Source: Zygaena filipendulae (Eukaryota > Arthropoda > Insecta > Lepidoptera > Zygaenidae). From it: a stretch of 64,000 nt of DNA. The translations under genes and the position numbers were made by a program. Of this stretch, positions 23,509 to 35,500 are shown piece after piece (position 1 is the stretch's first letter; the number at the start of each line of letters is the position of its first letter). The stretch covers positions 5,719,001-5,783,000 of the forward strand of contig OU015652.1 of assembly GCA_907165275.2 (NCBI GenBank), read 5' to 3'. The notes beneath the pieces were generated by a model. That model searched no databases. It worked only from the letters and a program-made list of their open reading frames with translations, and had not been told where the DNA came from.

Positions 23509-26500
23509 TTTCCACCATCAGTCGAAAGACCATAATTGGAACTCTTCAGTGTATACTGTCGTTTGGAGCGAGAAGGCCATTGCCTTCGAGCCCCTTTAAA
23601 TAATGTCCCTCCTCTTTAAGCGTTTGATGACATGTGTGGTATTAAGTAGATCGGATGCAAGGTGGTTAGGATGGGATGCAAGACGGCGAATATGATGCTT
23701 CTTATGTCGCTGAATCTCGGATAAGACCGTTGGGATGTTGAGGTACCGTGGTGAGGTGTCGTGGATTTCGTCATTTCTGGTATACCATGGTGCATTTACA
23801 ATAGATCGGAGAATACAATTTTGCACGCGTTGCAAACATGTTATGTTAGAATTACTGGCCACTCCCCAAAGCTGGATGCCATAGGTCCATATAGGTTTCA
23901 GTATAGTGTTATAGATAAGGATCTTGTTATCCACGGAAAGCACCGAGTTTCTACCCATGAGCCAATATAGGTTCTTAAACTTGCGAATTGTCTGGTCTCT
24001 CTTATATTTAATATGGTCCTTCCAAGTAAGGCGTCTGTCTAGGTGAAAGCCTAGGTACTTGACACAATCCGTACTGGGTAACATTTCTTCACCGAGTTGT
24101 ACTGGTGGGCAGGTTTCTTTTCTTAGGGTAAATGTAATGTGAGCTGATTTTTGTGCGCTTGCCCGAATACGCCATTTTCGAAGCCAGTGCTCAGTCCGAT
24201 CTAAATGATGTTGGAGCATAGCACTAGCAGTTGCTGAATTAGGGTCACAGGCTAAGTATGCGATATCATCGGCATAGGTTGCAACTGTTATATCGTCGGT
24301 CGTAGGTAGGTCTGATGTAAAGATGTTGTACAGCGTAGGACCAAGCACTGAGCCCTGCGGGACTCCAGCTTTGATATCGTATAGGTTAGATCTAGCATCC
24401 CCCTGCTTCACACGAAAAGATCTATCCATGAGGTATGACTCAATAATAAGGTAGAATGAGTGTGGAAGCTTCTCTTTAACCTTGCAGAGTAGTCCCTTGT
24501 GCCAGACTCTGTCGAAAGCCTGCTGTACGTCAAGAAAGGCAGCAGAGCAATACTTTTTGCGTTCGAAACTCTGTCTAACAGTGTGATATATTCGATGCAC
24601 CTGCTCCACTGTCGAGTGGGACTGTCTAAAACCAAATTGATGGGTCGGTATGGTTCCACCATCCTCAATGGAAATTTGGAGTCTTCTGAGGAATAACCTT
24701 TCCCACAGCTTTGACAAAACTGGCGTGAGACTGATTGGTCTGTAAGAGTTGGCCTCATTAAGTGGCTTACCAGGTTTATGTACCATAATAATCTCTGAGA
24801 CTTTCCAAAGCGTAGGGAAGTGAGAAGTCCTTAAAATTGCATTAAAAAGACAGGCCAGGAAAGTAATGCCTTTTTTTGGTAGTTCCTTCAGGACCTTGGG
24901 TGTTATCAGGTCAAAACCTGGTGCTTTATTAGGAACGAGCTCACGAATCTCACGGGCAATTTCTCTTGGTGATGCAGGTTTTATAGGCAAGCACATCTGC
25001 AGATCACGCTCCAGAATCCTGTCAATATCGGACTCGTCAATAAGTGCCTCATTCGGCTGGAAAACCGAGAACAAGTGTGCTGCAAATGCTTCGGCCTTTT
25101 CAGCATCCGTTCTTGCCCAGGACTGTTGGGTTCTGATAGGTGGGAAACACTCCTGAGGCCTGTTCAGGGATTTTGTTGCCCTCCATAGGGAGTGGTCTCC
25201 TATCCCATTAGGTGACATTTGCTCCAAGTTGGTTTTGAGGCTATAGTTAGCAGCATCATTAATAATAGCACTTAGTTCTTTTTTGGCCCGGTTATAGTTG
25301 TTCTTATCAGAGGGAAGACGAGATAGTTGCCAAACTCTTCTTAATCTTCGCTTTTCTTTCAGCTTTATCCTTATTTCGTCGGGCAATGGTGGTGAAGTGT
25401 CCAAGTTCCTTACTATGGGAGTATTAGTCCAAGCAGCCACTTGTATAAGGTTGGTAATATACCGGCATGCCATCTCAATCTCATCTTTACTCTTCAGGCT
25501 GGTTGGTAGCTTTATGTTCTCATTTATGTAAGTACGAAAGCCGTTCCAGTCAGTACACTTGTTTGTTAGCCTTTCAGGTTTAGTTACTTTGATCGGTGTA
25601 ATGCTTACTGTAAGTACAATCGCAGTGTGGTCAGAAGAACCGTCTAAATTCGACACGATATGGGTGTAAAGATGGCCTATGCCTTTGGTGACAAAGAAAT
25701 CGAGAAGGTCAGGAATTTTACCTGGATCAGACGGCCAATAGGTTGGTTCACCAGTAGATAAAGGTTTTAGGTTGTTGGAATCAACGCATCGCTTCAATTC
25801 CCGTCCTCTGGTCACTGTTGTCCTGGAACCCCAAAACGTGTGCTTGGCGTTCCAATCACCTCCCGCGATAAATCGACAACCAAGTTTTTCAAAGTAATCC
25901 TTAAACATTGATTCTGTTATTTTGTGTTTAGGCGGGCAGTATACAGCAGAAAGTGTTATATGTCCTGCTCGGTCCTCCAATCTCACTGATGTAGCCTGAA
26001 GATGAGCAGTGGAATAAGGCGCCATAGGTGTATGTTTTAGGCTCGACCTTATGGCAAGAGCGGTACCAGCATGAGCGCCACCATCGGGATGCGGGGTTAG
26101 GTAAACATTGTAGCCTTTCATTCGAATAGAAGTTCTTACTGTTACATGCGATTCGGAAATCAGCATGACATCAAGCCTGTTCATTGTCATTAAAGCTTCG
26201 AGTTCCCTAATATTAGGAGTCAAACCATTTATGTTCCATGCTGCTATACGTAGCGTAGCCATTACATCAGCTTTGACAGTACCGTGGTCAAAAGCCCCAA
26301 AAGGTTGCTTATTTGTTGTAAGAGTGTATCAATTTTCTCATTTTGTTTAAATAATAATATCTCAATTGGAGTTTGTTCATTGATGTTTTCTTCAGATTGT
26401 GGTTTTGTGAAGAATTCATTACTCCGTTCAGCAGCACATTGGCTATATGAACGTGTCCTGGCTCGATGCGTTGATTTTGGTAAAGGAGGGAAATGTATTT

Positions 26501-29500
26501 CAGTAACCCGTGGCAGATTATCAGATGTAGCTTGATATTGTGGCTTTGGTTTTGTGCTAATGGTTGTAGCGTTCTTTCTGGCCGTAATTTCTTTGTAAAC
26601 CTGACAGCCCTTGTAATTTGCAGGATGGTCACAAAGGCAAAGGGCGCACTTAGCGGGAAGACTTTTGTCCTTCGTACAGTCTGATGTTTTATGTCCTTCA
26701 CTACACTTGACACATCGGTATGGTCTCATACAATTGTTTTTCGAGTGACCATATTGCTGGCATCTCTGGCATTGGACTATTGTTCTAGATTTGCGAGGAT
26801 TTTCGACGCTAACTCTTTGATGATATATATATTGTATATCTTTTAAGTTTTTATTGTTACTATGAGGTTCCACATTTACAAAGAATGTTGACGTTGGTTT
26901 TCTGTCTGGTCCATATCTGGCATTTATTATTTCGCCTCTGACTTTGTTACCAGATTTTTCAATTTCCTCAATAATGGCATCATGAGGTGTAGTGTGGTGA
27001 AGATTTCTGATAACAACACGGTGACATTTTGTATCTTTTCGCGTGAAAGTATGCCCGATAAGTCCCCTTAGTCTTATAAGATCAATTACTTTTTTGTAGT
27101 TTTCAGCTGTATTTACCATAAGCCTAAGTAAATTTTTATTTATGATTTTAAACTTAAAATCGGAAGTGTTGATAATTGTTGTGAGTAAATTAGACAATTC
27201 ATTAACATCCTCTATCCCATACAATATGATGGGTGGTGGTTTGTTTGGGGGCTTAGGTGTAGGATCAGGATTTTCGCTATCGTCCAAAGGCAGACCGGAA
27301 AACATGTTTTCAGATTGTATTGATGTTGGAGGTGAGACATCGCAAGTTTTCCGCTTTTTCGTTGTTGGCACTTTTTGCCAAGTAGGACGTTGGGGAGGTG
27401 GTGATTCCGGTAATAGGGAGCTCGTATCCATTTTTTGACCAGTAGGTGGAATCGAAGGTATTATTTCATCATCTCCTTTGAGTGAGGTTTGGTTATCAGA
27501 CAAAGAAACACTTCGAGGCTTCGGATCAAACAAAGATTTATGAAACACTTGTTGAACTAGTGTTTTTCGGCTATTATCAACTCTATCTTTGTCGGATGTT
27601 GTTTTTGGTAGAGGGTTCATTTCGATTGCAGCGAGTCCAAACGTAGGAATAATATTCGCAACATTTCCCTTAATTCGTTGGCAGTATAAAATACCAAGAA
27701 TCCATGTTCAAAGAACTAAAGATTGTCTATGTTTGTCAAAAAATAAATGGGGGTAGGAAAAGTTTTAGTTTTGTTAAATGTCACTCGTGTATATTAGGCA
27801 GTAATTTCTATTGTTGATTAGATGATTCACAACGAGATAACAGTTGCACTAGGTCCACATCACTTAAAGATCACTTTGGTAACAGTTTTACACGTAAAAG
27901 CACTGATTTTCCGCATAAAGTTGCAATTTACTCAAGAGCACTTTAGCGCGTGTGACAGTTCGCAGGTAGGTAGGTAGTTTTTGTCAAAATGATAGATTTT
28001 CCGTTAATATTTCGTAGTACAAGTTTCGACAGGTTGACGCATAGATAATACAATTTATACGGGACGTGTGATGACTTATTGAATTGAATGCGATCTTCAC
28101 TCAACATTCACGCGAAATTTTACAGATTTTAGCTGATAAAAACCAAAATGGTCGGATAGAGGAGGCCGGTCGGCAAACGGTGCCGTTACGTTATTAAATA
28201 AGAATAAGCAGATAGAGTGTCAATAATGATTGTAATTTTTTCAGGCAGACCTATGGTCACTCGGTTGTATAGTATATGAAATAATAGCTGGCCAGCCACC
28301 GTTCTGCACCATGTCCATATGGCAGCTGGTCCGAATGATTCGTCATAAACCTGTGCAGTGGCCAAGTTTTATAAGCATGGAAGCACGCTCCTTTTTACAA
28401 GTAATTTATTTTTTACCTATAAATGTTAACAAATTCATTTCTCTTAAAAGACAGCAATAAATATCCTTTTTTTAGCAATATCTGTAGTATGTACCTAATT
28501 GGCACTGGTAATTAGCAGTATAAAATGTTATAAGAAAATGTCACATTTGCAAGAAATTTTAAACAACTGATATATCTACATATTTATTTAATTGGGACAT
28601 CTTTTTTTTATTAATTTATCAAAAATCGTTTTAGGGATTACTCCACAAAGACCCAATGAGACGGATGAGTTGGCCAGAGATACTGGAGCATCCGTTTGTG
28701 GCTGGACACATTCTGATTTTACCAGATGCACAAAGTGATTCACCATTCACGAAGCCTTTAACTCACAGCCAGCAGGAGGCGAAACAACTTCAGAGAGATA
28801 AAATAAGTAACATTGGACGGTAAGTACAAATACAGTCTACATCACTATCTTTTATTGTGTTTAATCAATGCCCAGCTGGAAGTTTTCCTTTTGGGTCATA
28901 AAGGAATTTAACCTCTGAGCAAATAGAGCAATTTTGAAGTGAGAGCTTCTTTGTGCTCTTGTCTATCTATACATATAAATAAAATTAAAGTGTCTGTTTG
29001 TAATTCCAAATTAACAAACAGCTTTTCACTAAATGCATATGAAAGTATATACGGTAGGTACTGAGTTACTGACATAAAAAAAACTTTTTAAAATTTTTCT
29101 CTGCCTGTTTATTTCGGCTAATCTGAAAAAGCTGGATAAATTTTCACGGAACTTTCATTGGCAGAGTAGTAAGAGTAACTTAAACTACTTTTATTTTAGA
29201 AAAGATAGTTCCTGCGGGAATTCCGAAACTCACGCAGGGCGGGCGGGGCACAGCTAGTTTTGAAATAAAGAAATACGTATTTCATGGTGAAGAGTAAAAA
29301 AGTCAGTCACACGCGGGAGAAACCGCGTAGTCCTGCTAGCTATAGTTGAGTTAAATTTTCTGATTGCGATTGTTTTTTCTCTTCATTCAGAAATTTAAAC
29401 GATAAAGTATCATCAGCCGGTAATAGAGAGCACGACCTCCGTAACGTTCGTTGCGCCGCGCAACCGGTGGAGTGCGTGCCCATGTCGGACGACGACAGCG

Positions 29501-32500
29501 TCAGGGCGACCAGCGCGTTCAGTGTACGCGACAGTCTCAAAACCGACGACGAAGACCAGTCGCAACCGATAACCGCGGCCAATGCCAAGCTACTGCGTCA
29601 CGAGTACAACATAATGAACAACTCCAACCTAGTTTTGTGCAATCTAGAGAACAACATGGCACAATTGATGGCCACAAATAAGAAACAGGTTGAATCAGAC
29701 GTCAAAAAAATGGATAAAATAATTGAAGAAAAACCCAAATCGCCACCCGAAGAGGTAAGTAAAGAAGATGGTGGAAATAAAGACGTCAATAATGATGTTA
29801 AGCAAAAATCGAAAACAACAGACACGGCGTCACAAAGTCTGGAGAATCCCAAAAGTTCGTCGAAATGCAGTAGCGAAATAAGTTCTGGCCTCAGCAAGAG
29901 TGTGCCGCCGTCGTACAAACAGAAGCTACTGCAATTTTCCAGAGACAAACTGAGATTTGGCAGTGGCGGGAACAGGTTGACGAGGAGCATAAAGCGTTCG
30001 TTTCACTTCAGCAGGAGTTGGGATAAGAATAAATCGGAAGCTCAGAGGCGGACGAGCGAGCCCGCTGTCGACGTGGCAGGTGTTCTAGAAACCGAGAGCG
30101 ACAAAGAGAAATGCTCTAAAGAGGATAAAGATGAGGATGTGGAAAAATGTGAAGTCATCGACGAATCACATGACAAAGACATCGCTAATAATGATCAGAT
30201 TCTAAAAGCTGAAGTTAAAAATGAAGGTATGTATGGATAATAACCAGTGTTGTGTTAATAGGTGTTTTTTGTTAGGGTTTTTTTCTATGAGTTTTTTTTT
30301 ATATTTTATTACTTAACGTAAGAATGGATTATCAGAGGCTTGAAGCCCCGTATTTTGCCTAACATCTACACTAATATTATAAAGAGGTTAAGAAGTGGGG
30401 TAATCTTTGGAACTACTGAAACGATTTAAAAAATCTTTTACTGATTCGAAACAACAGTATCCCTGAGTGACATAGGATGGCCTTTCCATAGACAGTATAA
30501 TATCGTTATTTGAGTACCAGTACTGCGACCATAAATGTTTTTTTTTTCCTAAAAAACTTATTAAACTTATTAATCGGCATTATGACCAGGTATAAAAATC
30601 AAAATTCTATTTATTCCATCAGTTAAATAGTAAAAAAATAATAGACACATATTTTTTGCTTTTTCGAATTATTGAAAAATTACTTAGATAAAACGCATTA
30701 AAGTTTAGCAGTGGGAGGTCGCGACGTCATAACTAAGTATAAAATGTACCTACTTAGGTGTGATGTCACACGGAATTTCAACTCAATATATCTCCGTTAA
30801 TTTTTTGATTACCTAAAAAAAGGAAAAATACGTGTCCAATATTTTTATTGATCTACAAGACGAACTAAAAAAAACATACATACAACCGAATGCATAACCT
30901 CCTCCTTTTTGGAAGTCGGTTAAAAATTTAAATTTAGTTATTATGTCGCTTGGCAGTTGCAGTTAAAGAGCCGTCTACGATAGAGTTGGAGGAGTGGGAA
31001 GCCTTTCTCAACTCGAACATCACTGAAGTGATGGATGGGGATGTTGATTCTCTTACACAATTAAACATGGTATGTTCTTTTGGTATTTTTGGTTAATAAT
31101 AATTATTTTGTAACTTTATTTTACAAGCTTTTCCCTGCGTTTTTTTTGCCGGCGTTAATTTCAGACTCCCTGGAGAAATTCCAGGATAAAAGTAGGTACT
31201 GTCCTTTTTCTGTACCTCCGACAACGTGTATGCAAAATTTCATGATGATCGGTTGAGCCGATAACAAACAAACAAACACGCGTTCTTATTTATAATAGTA
31301 AAGATACTGGGTGTTACCCGCGGTTTCACCCGCATTAATTTCGGCGTCCCTGCAGTACTCCTGACAATGCATATATGCGAAATTTCATGATGATGGTTAA
31401 GTCGTTAAGGTGTGAAAGTGTAACAAACAAACAAAGAAACAAACTCAAATTTGCAATTATAAAAGTGTACAAGTTGTAGGGAAATTAGGATTCTAACATC
31501 TGGGTCCTTATTCTGTATGACCAACAATATTCCGTGCCCATAACGCGCTTCCCAAAAACACAATTCCAAACGTTTTTGGTGCCAAAATATTAGAAATTAA
31601 TATCCTGTATGCCTTAAAAAACGTTATAAATATGTTTTTTTGAAGTGAAACGTTTTTGAGAACGAGGGAAAGACAATTATTGTGGCGCGTTATTTTAACG
31701 CGTCGTGTTATGATCAATAGTGAATCCGACCCTGGGGCCCGTATGTTTGCATCGTTTTCTAATTTCGCACACGGAATCGCGAATTCACATGCGAATGTTC
31801 ATACATTTTTTAAGCATTCATATCCCGAATTGGGCATGATGACTAAATTTTATTCTGTTTTTAATCCGTCTTGTAGATTAATAAAATATTTTGGACCACG
31901 TATTTTTCCTTTTTTTACGTCATCAAAAAATTACGGCGATACAGTGAGTTGAAATTCCGTGTGACGTCACACCTGGATACACTTTTTACTTAGTTATGAC
32001 GTCGCGACTCCTAAACTTCAATTCGAAAAAGCAAAAAATGCGTGTCTACCCGTATTATTTCTTTACTTGTTAACTCACGGACTAAATACAATTTAGATTT
32101 TGATACCTTGTCATCATGCCCATTCCGTGTGCGAAAAGTAATTCGAACGATACCAAAATGCGGCCCCTGTTGTGAAGTGTGGCATCATGATTACATTGCA
32201 CGTGCGCGGTGCGACAGGTGAGCATGGTGATAGGCGTGGTGGAGAGCGCGGCGCGCGCGGGCGGCGCGTGCAACGGGCGGGGCGCGCGCGTGTGCGGCGC
32301 GGTGGGCGCGCTGCTGGCGCTGCCCGCCGTGTCGCGCGCGCTGCCGCGGCACACGCTGCTCAACGTGCAGGACGTGAGTGCCGAGTGGACCTCGATCATA
32401 CAGTGTGCTTGGCAACCAACTGTTCGTTTTAAGTACGTCTTGTAGAATAAAAAAAAATATTGGACATGTAGGTATTTTTTTCTTTTTACGTAATGAAAAA

Positions 32501-35500
32501 ATAACAGAGATACACGTCACGCCGCGCCGTGCTCAGTTTATAGCACGTTATGACGTCAAGAGCCCTCACTCCTAAACTTTGATGCGTTTTATCTTAGTAT
32601 TTTTTCAATAATAGGCTATTGGACTATTTTTTTAGTCCGTCTTGTAGATAATTAAAATATATTGGACAGGCATTTTTTATTTTTTACGTAATAAAAAAAT
32701 AACAGCGATACATTAAGTTGAAATTTCGCGTGACGTCACTAACTAGTGCATTTTGTATGGCGGATTGTAGTGGTAAGTGACGTCACGAGCGCCCACCCTA
32801 AACGTTAATGCGCTTTATCCCTGTGTATTTTCATTTATTTGAAAAATAAAAAAATACGTGTCTAATAATTTTTAATTTTCTAAAAGACATACTAATAAAA
32901 ATTTTGATTTTCAAAAGAAGTCAACATCCCTATTTGAAAAAGCAAAAACTACGGGTCTATAATTTTTTTATTATCTAACTGACGGACTTAATAGAATTTT
33001 GTTTTTCATATCCCGGAAACTACCCTAATTAATACCCACTAGCTGTTCCCCCGCGGTATCACTCGCGTGAGTTTCGGAATTTCCGCAGGAACTCTAAAGT
33101 AGCCTAATTTACTTCTTATAACATATCTCGAAATGCATTGGTGAGGGAAATCTTCACAGTTGAACTTTAATAGGACGCTCTGTGGGAAGTTGTATAGTAA
33201 AACGACAACCCTCCGACGAACGCCCTATTCCATCTTATTTTACTGTTTCCGCACACCGTTCATCACTAATGTATCACTATTATGCAAAATCCACCGTATT
33301 CACACAATATTAATCACTGACGTCCTTTTTTAATAAAAATCCCGCCAAAAGTCCACACATTTATTGATTTTGTTTTGGCTCTATGGCATTGATAAAGTTT
33401 TCATCAAATGATGTTCTATTTAGACGTGCAACATTGAGGCGATAGATAGCTCGTATTCACCACAGAACAGAAAATAACAGATAGAAGGGAGCATCAACTT
33501 AGTTTAGTAGGTATGAAAACAGATGAAAACCAGTGTCGCCGGTCGATTTTTGCACACTAAACTATTCATCGCGCACTAAACATTCATTAACGTAAAGAAA
33601 TGTATTAAACGTGTTATGATTATGTTTTTACTTAGTCACTGTTTTCAAAATTCACAGTTTTGCGAATATTATGGTAAATATACGTGGGATGGCAGCAAAA
33701 GAAGTTTTGGGCAAGTTTTGGGCGCCCGCCCCGCCTACATGTCATCTCTAGTTAATTTATTTGCTCTGTGGTATTCACTCATCTGTCGGGTGCACAATTC
33801 AGTTTTATTTTAGACATGACAATCATCAGAATTTTCTTATTGTCAGGTGTATTTGGAAGCCAAAGTAGTCTACAACTTCGTCGCCGCCATTAATACTTTA
33901 ATGAAAAACAGCGACAAAAGCGACGAGGGGATTGATGACAGGTGAGATTGGTATATTTTTTACGTGGCCTGTGTTTTGAAAAGTTTTATCTTATCCTGTT
34001 AAAACTTGGCGCATAGTAGCCGCTTGTCTTAAGAAGGCCAGTACTTAATTTAAATTTTTTTCTGTTTCATCAACCTTTCCAAATCCAAGATATTCTTATA
34101 ATATAATTTATGACCAATTTTATTTATATGTATAGATGTATAGACTAAATACAGAAATGATGTCCACTTCTATAAAGTTAATAGTTGTTTACTGCTTTTC
34201 TTCTAAAGGATTCTTCTAGTTATGGATTCTTCTAGTTATGGAGACTGGAGTAGGTACAGACCCAGTACAGACCACTGAGCAAATAATCACTACGTTTTAA
34301 GAGTCGGTACTTCCATACTGATCGCTGAACCGATCTATGAAAGCATTTTGTGCCAACCTTACCAATGCAATGTATGACGCGGTCACAGGAATTTGGTTAA
34401 GTATTCCAAAGTTGGTAAGGAAGTTCGCGCATAGATCCATATTAACTTTTGCTTCAAGGGAGTGTCGCTGGGCTGGTACAGACTACAGAGTAATAAAAAT
34501 TGTCCGTATATCCGTTTGTTTGCCAGACTGGTGGGCGTGGGCCGCATGGTGGAGGTGTGCGCGTGGCTGTGCGTGCGCTCATGCCGCGGCGTGCGGCAGC
34601 TGGCCTCGGCGCTGGCGGCGCACGACGCGTGCCCCGTCTTCAACCGGCTCCTGGCACTCTGTGAGATACTAAGCCTCAGATATTTTAATTTAAATAATCC
34701 TTACTAATATTATAAATGCGAAAGTGAGTTTGTTAGTTTGTTTGTTTCTTTGTTACGCTTTCACTCCTCAACGGACCATCTTGAATTTATGCATACACGT
34801 TGTCAGGGATACAGAGGAGGACATAGACTACTTTTTATCCCGGAATTCCCGCGGTAACTCCGAAACTACTAGCAAGTTCCCTAGTGGTTGAAACCTGCTG
34901 GGGAACTTGCTAGTACCACGCACTGCGAAAACAAATAGTTTTTTATTTACAAAGGCAGATACGAAATTTTACTAATATTACAGTCATTAGCAATTATTGT
35001 TTGTGATTTCGTTTCGCATTTTAAAAATAGCGACAGACAAATTTCATAATTCCGTTCAGTGATCCTACTATCACCGTCCATTAAAATTTCGACCTTATAT
35101 CCTGCTAGTAAAGTCGAAATCACAATCAAACAAATTAATTGGTGAGGAGTTAGCTTTTAAAGAGATGGCAGTGAAGTTTCTGTAGTATTCGACGTTGTGC
35201 GCATTTAATTACATAGTTAAATTAAAATTATAATAAAGGATTTTGTTTTCGATTTTGTTAGTGATTTTAAAACCCACTATATTATTTCTTTTTATACAAA
35301 ACGCCTAAATCCACTGAAAATCAGCATCGTGGCACTAGTTCCACGACATATTATGCTGAGTGGCGGCCATTTTGGTACCTTATCTATTTTAAAATTATTA
35401 AAGTTTGTGTTTAATTTTGGTAACAAATGAACTTCTATTCTATTCTAAACTTACAATTATTAAAAATAAGATTTTTAAACTTGCTCTTCATTCTATTGCT

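Larger units (their letters stand above)
23465..27973 (-). mobile_element. Full-length jockey-type non-LTR retrotransposon
   Basis: Minus-strand LINE of about 4.5 kb: 5'UTR 27621-27973, ORF1 26262-27620, ORF2 23596-26262, a short 3'UTR (23506-23595) and an A tail of about 41 (poly-T 23465-23505 on the plus strand). It is flanked by the perfect 15-bp direct repeat GTAGTTTTTGTCAAA (23450-23464 and 27974-27988). Intact ORFs, long tail and perfect duplication point to a recent insertion. It lies in fused intron 3, antisense to the gene. Confidence 0.95.
22303..28244 (+). other. fused intron 3 with LINE insertion
   Basis: A 5.9-kb intron, of which 4.5 kb is the LINE at 23465-27973. The remaining flanks (22303-23449, 27989-28244) are AT-rich and show no exon. 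Without the LINE the intron would be about 1.4 kb. Confidence 0.85.

Noticed and set aside
24408..25531. Open frames overlapping LINE ORF2 in other frames and on the opposite strand
   Set aside because: They overlap the long ORF2 with its clear endonuclease and RT motifs and have no motifs of their own.
29340..29990. Frames antisense or out of phase to fused exon 6
   Set aside because: Exon 6 is open in the fused frame with correct splice sites; the others lack domains.
32082..32520. Several Arg/Ala-rich frames on both strands around 32.2-32.5 kb
   Set aside because: They are by-products of the GC-rich fused exon 8; only the frame in phase with exons 7 and 9 makes sense.
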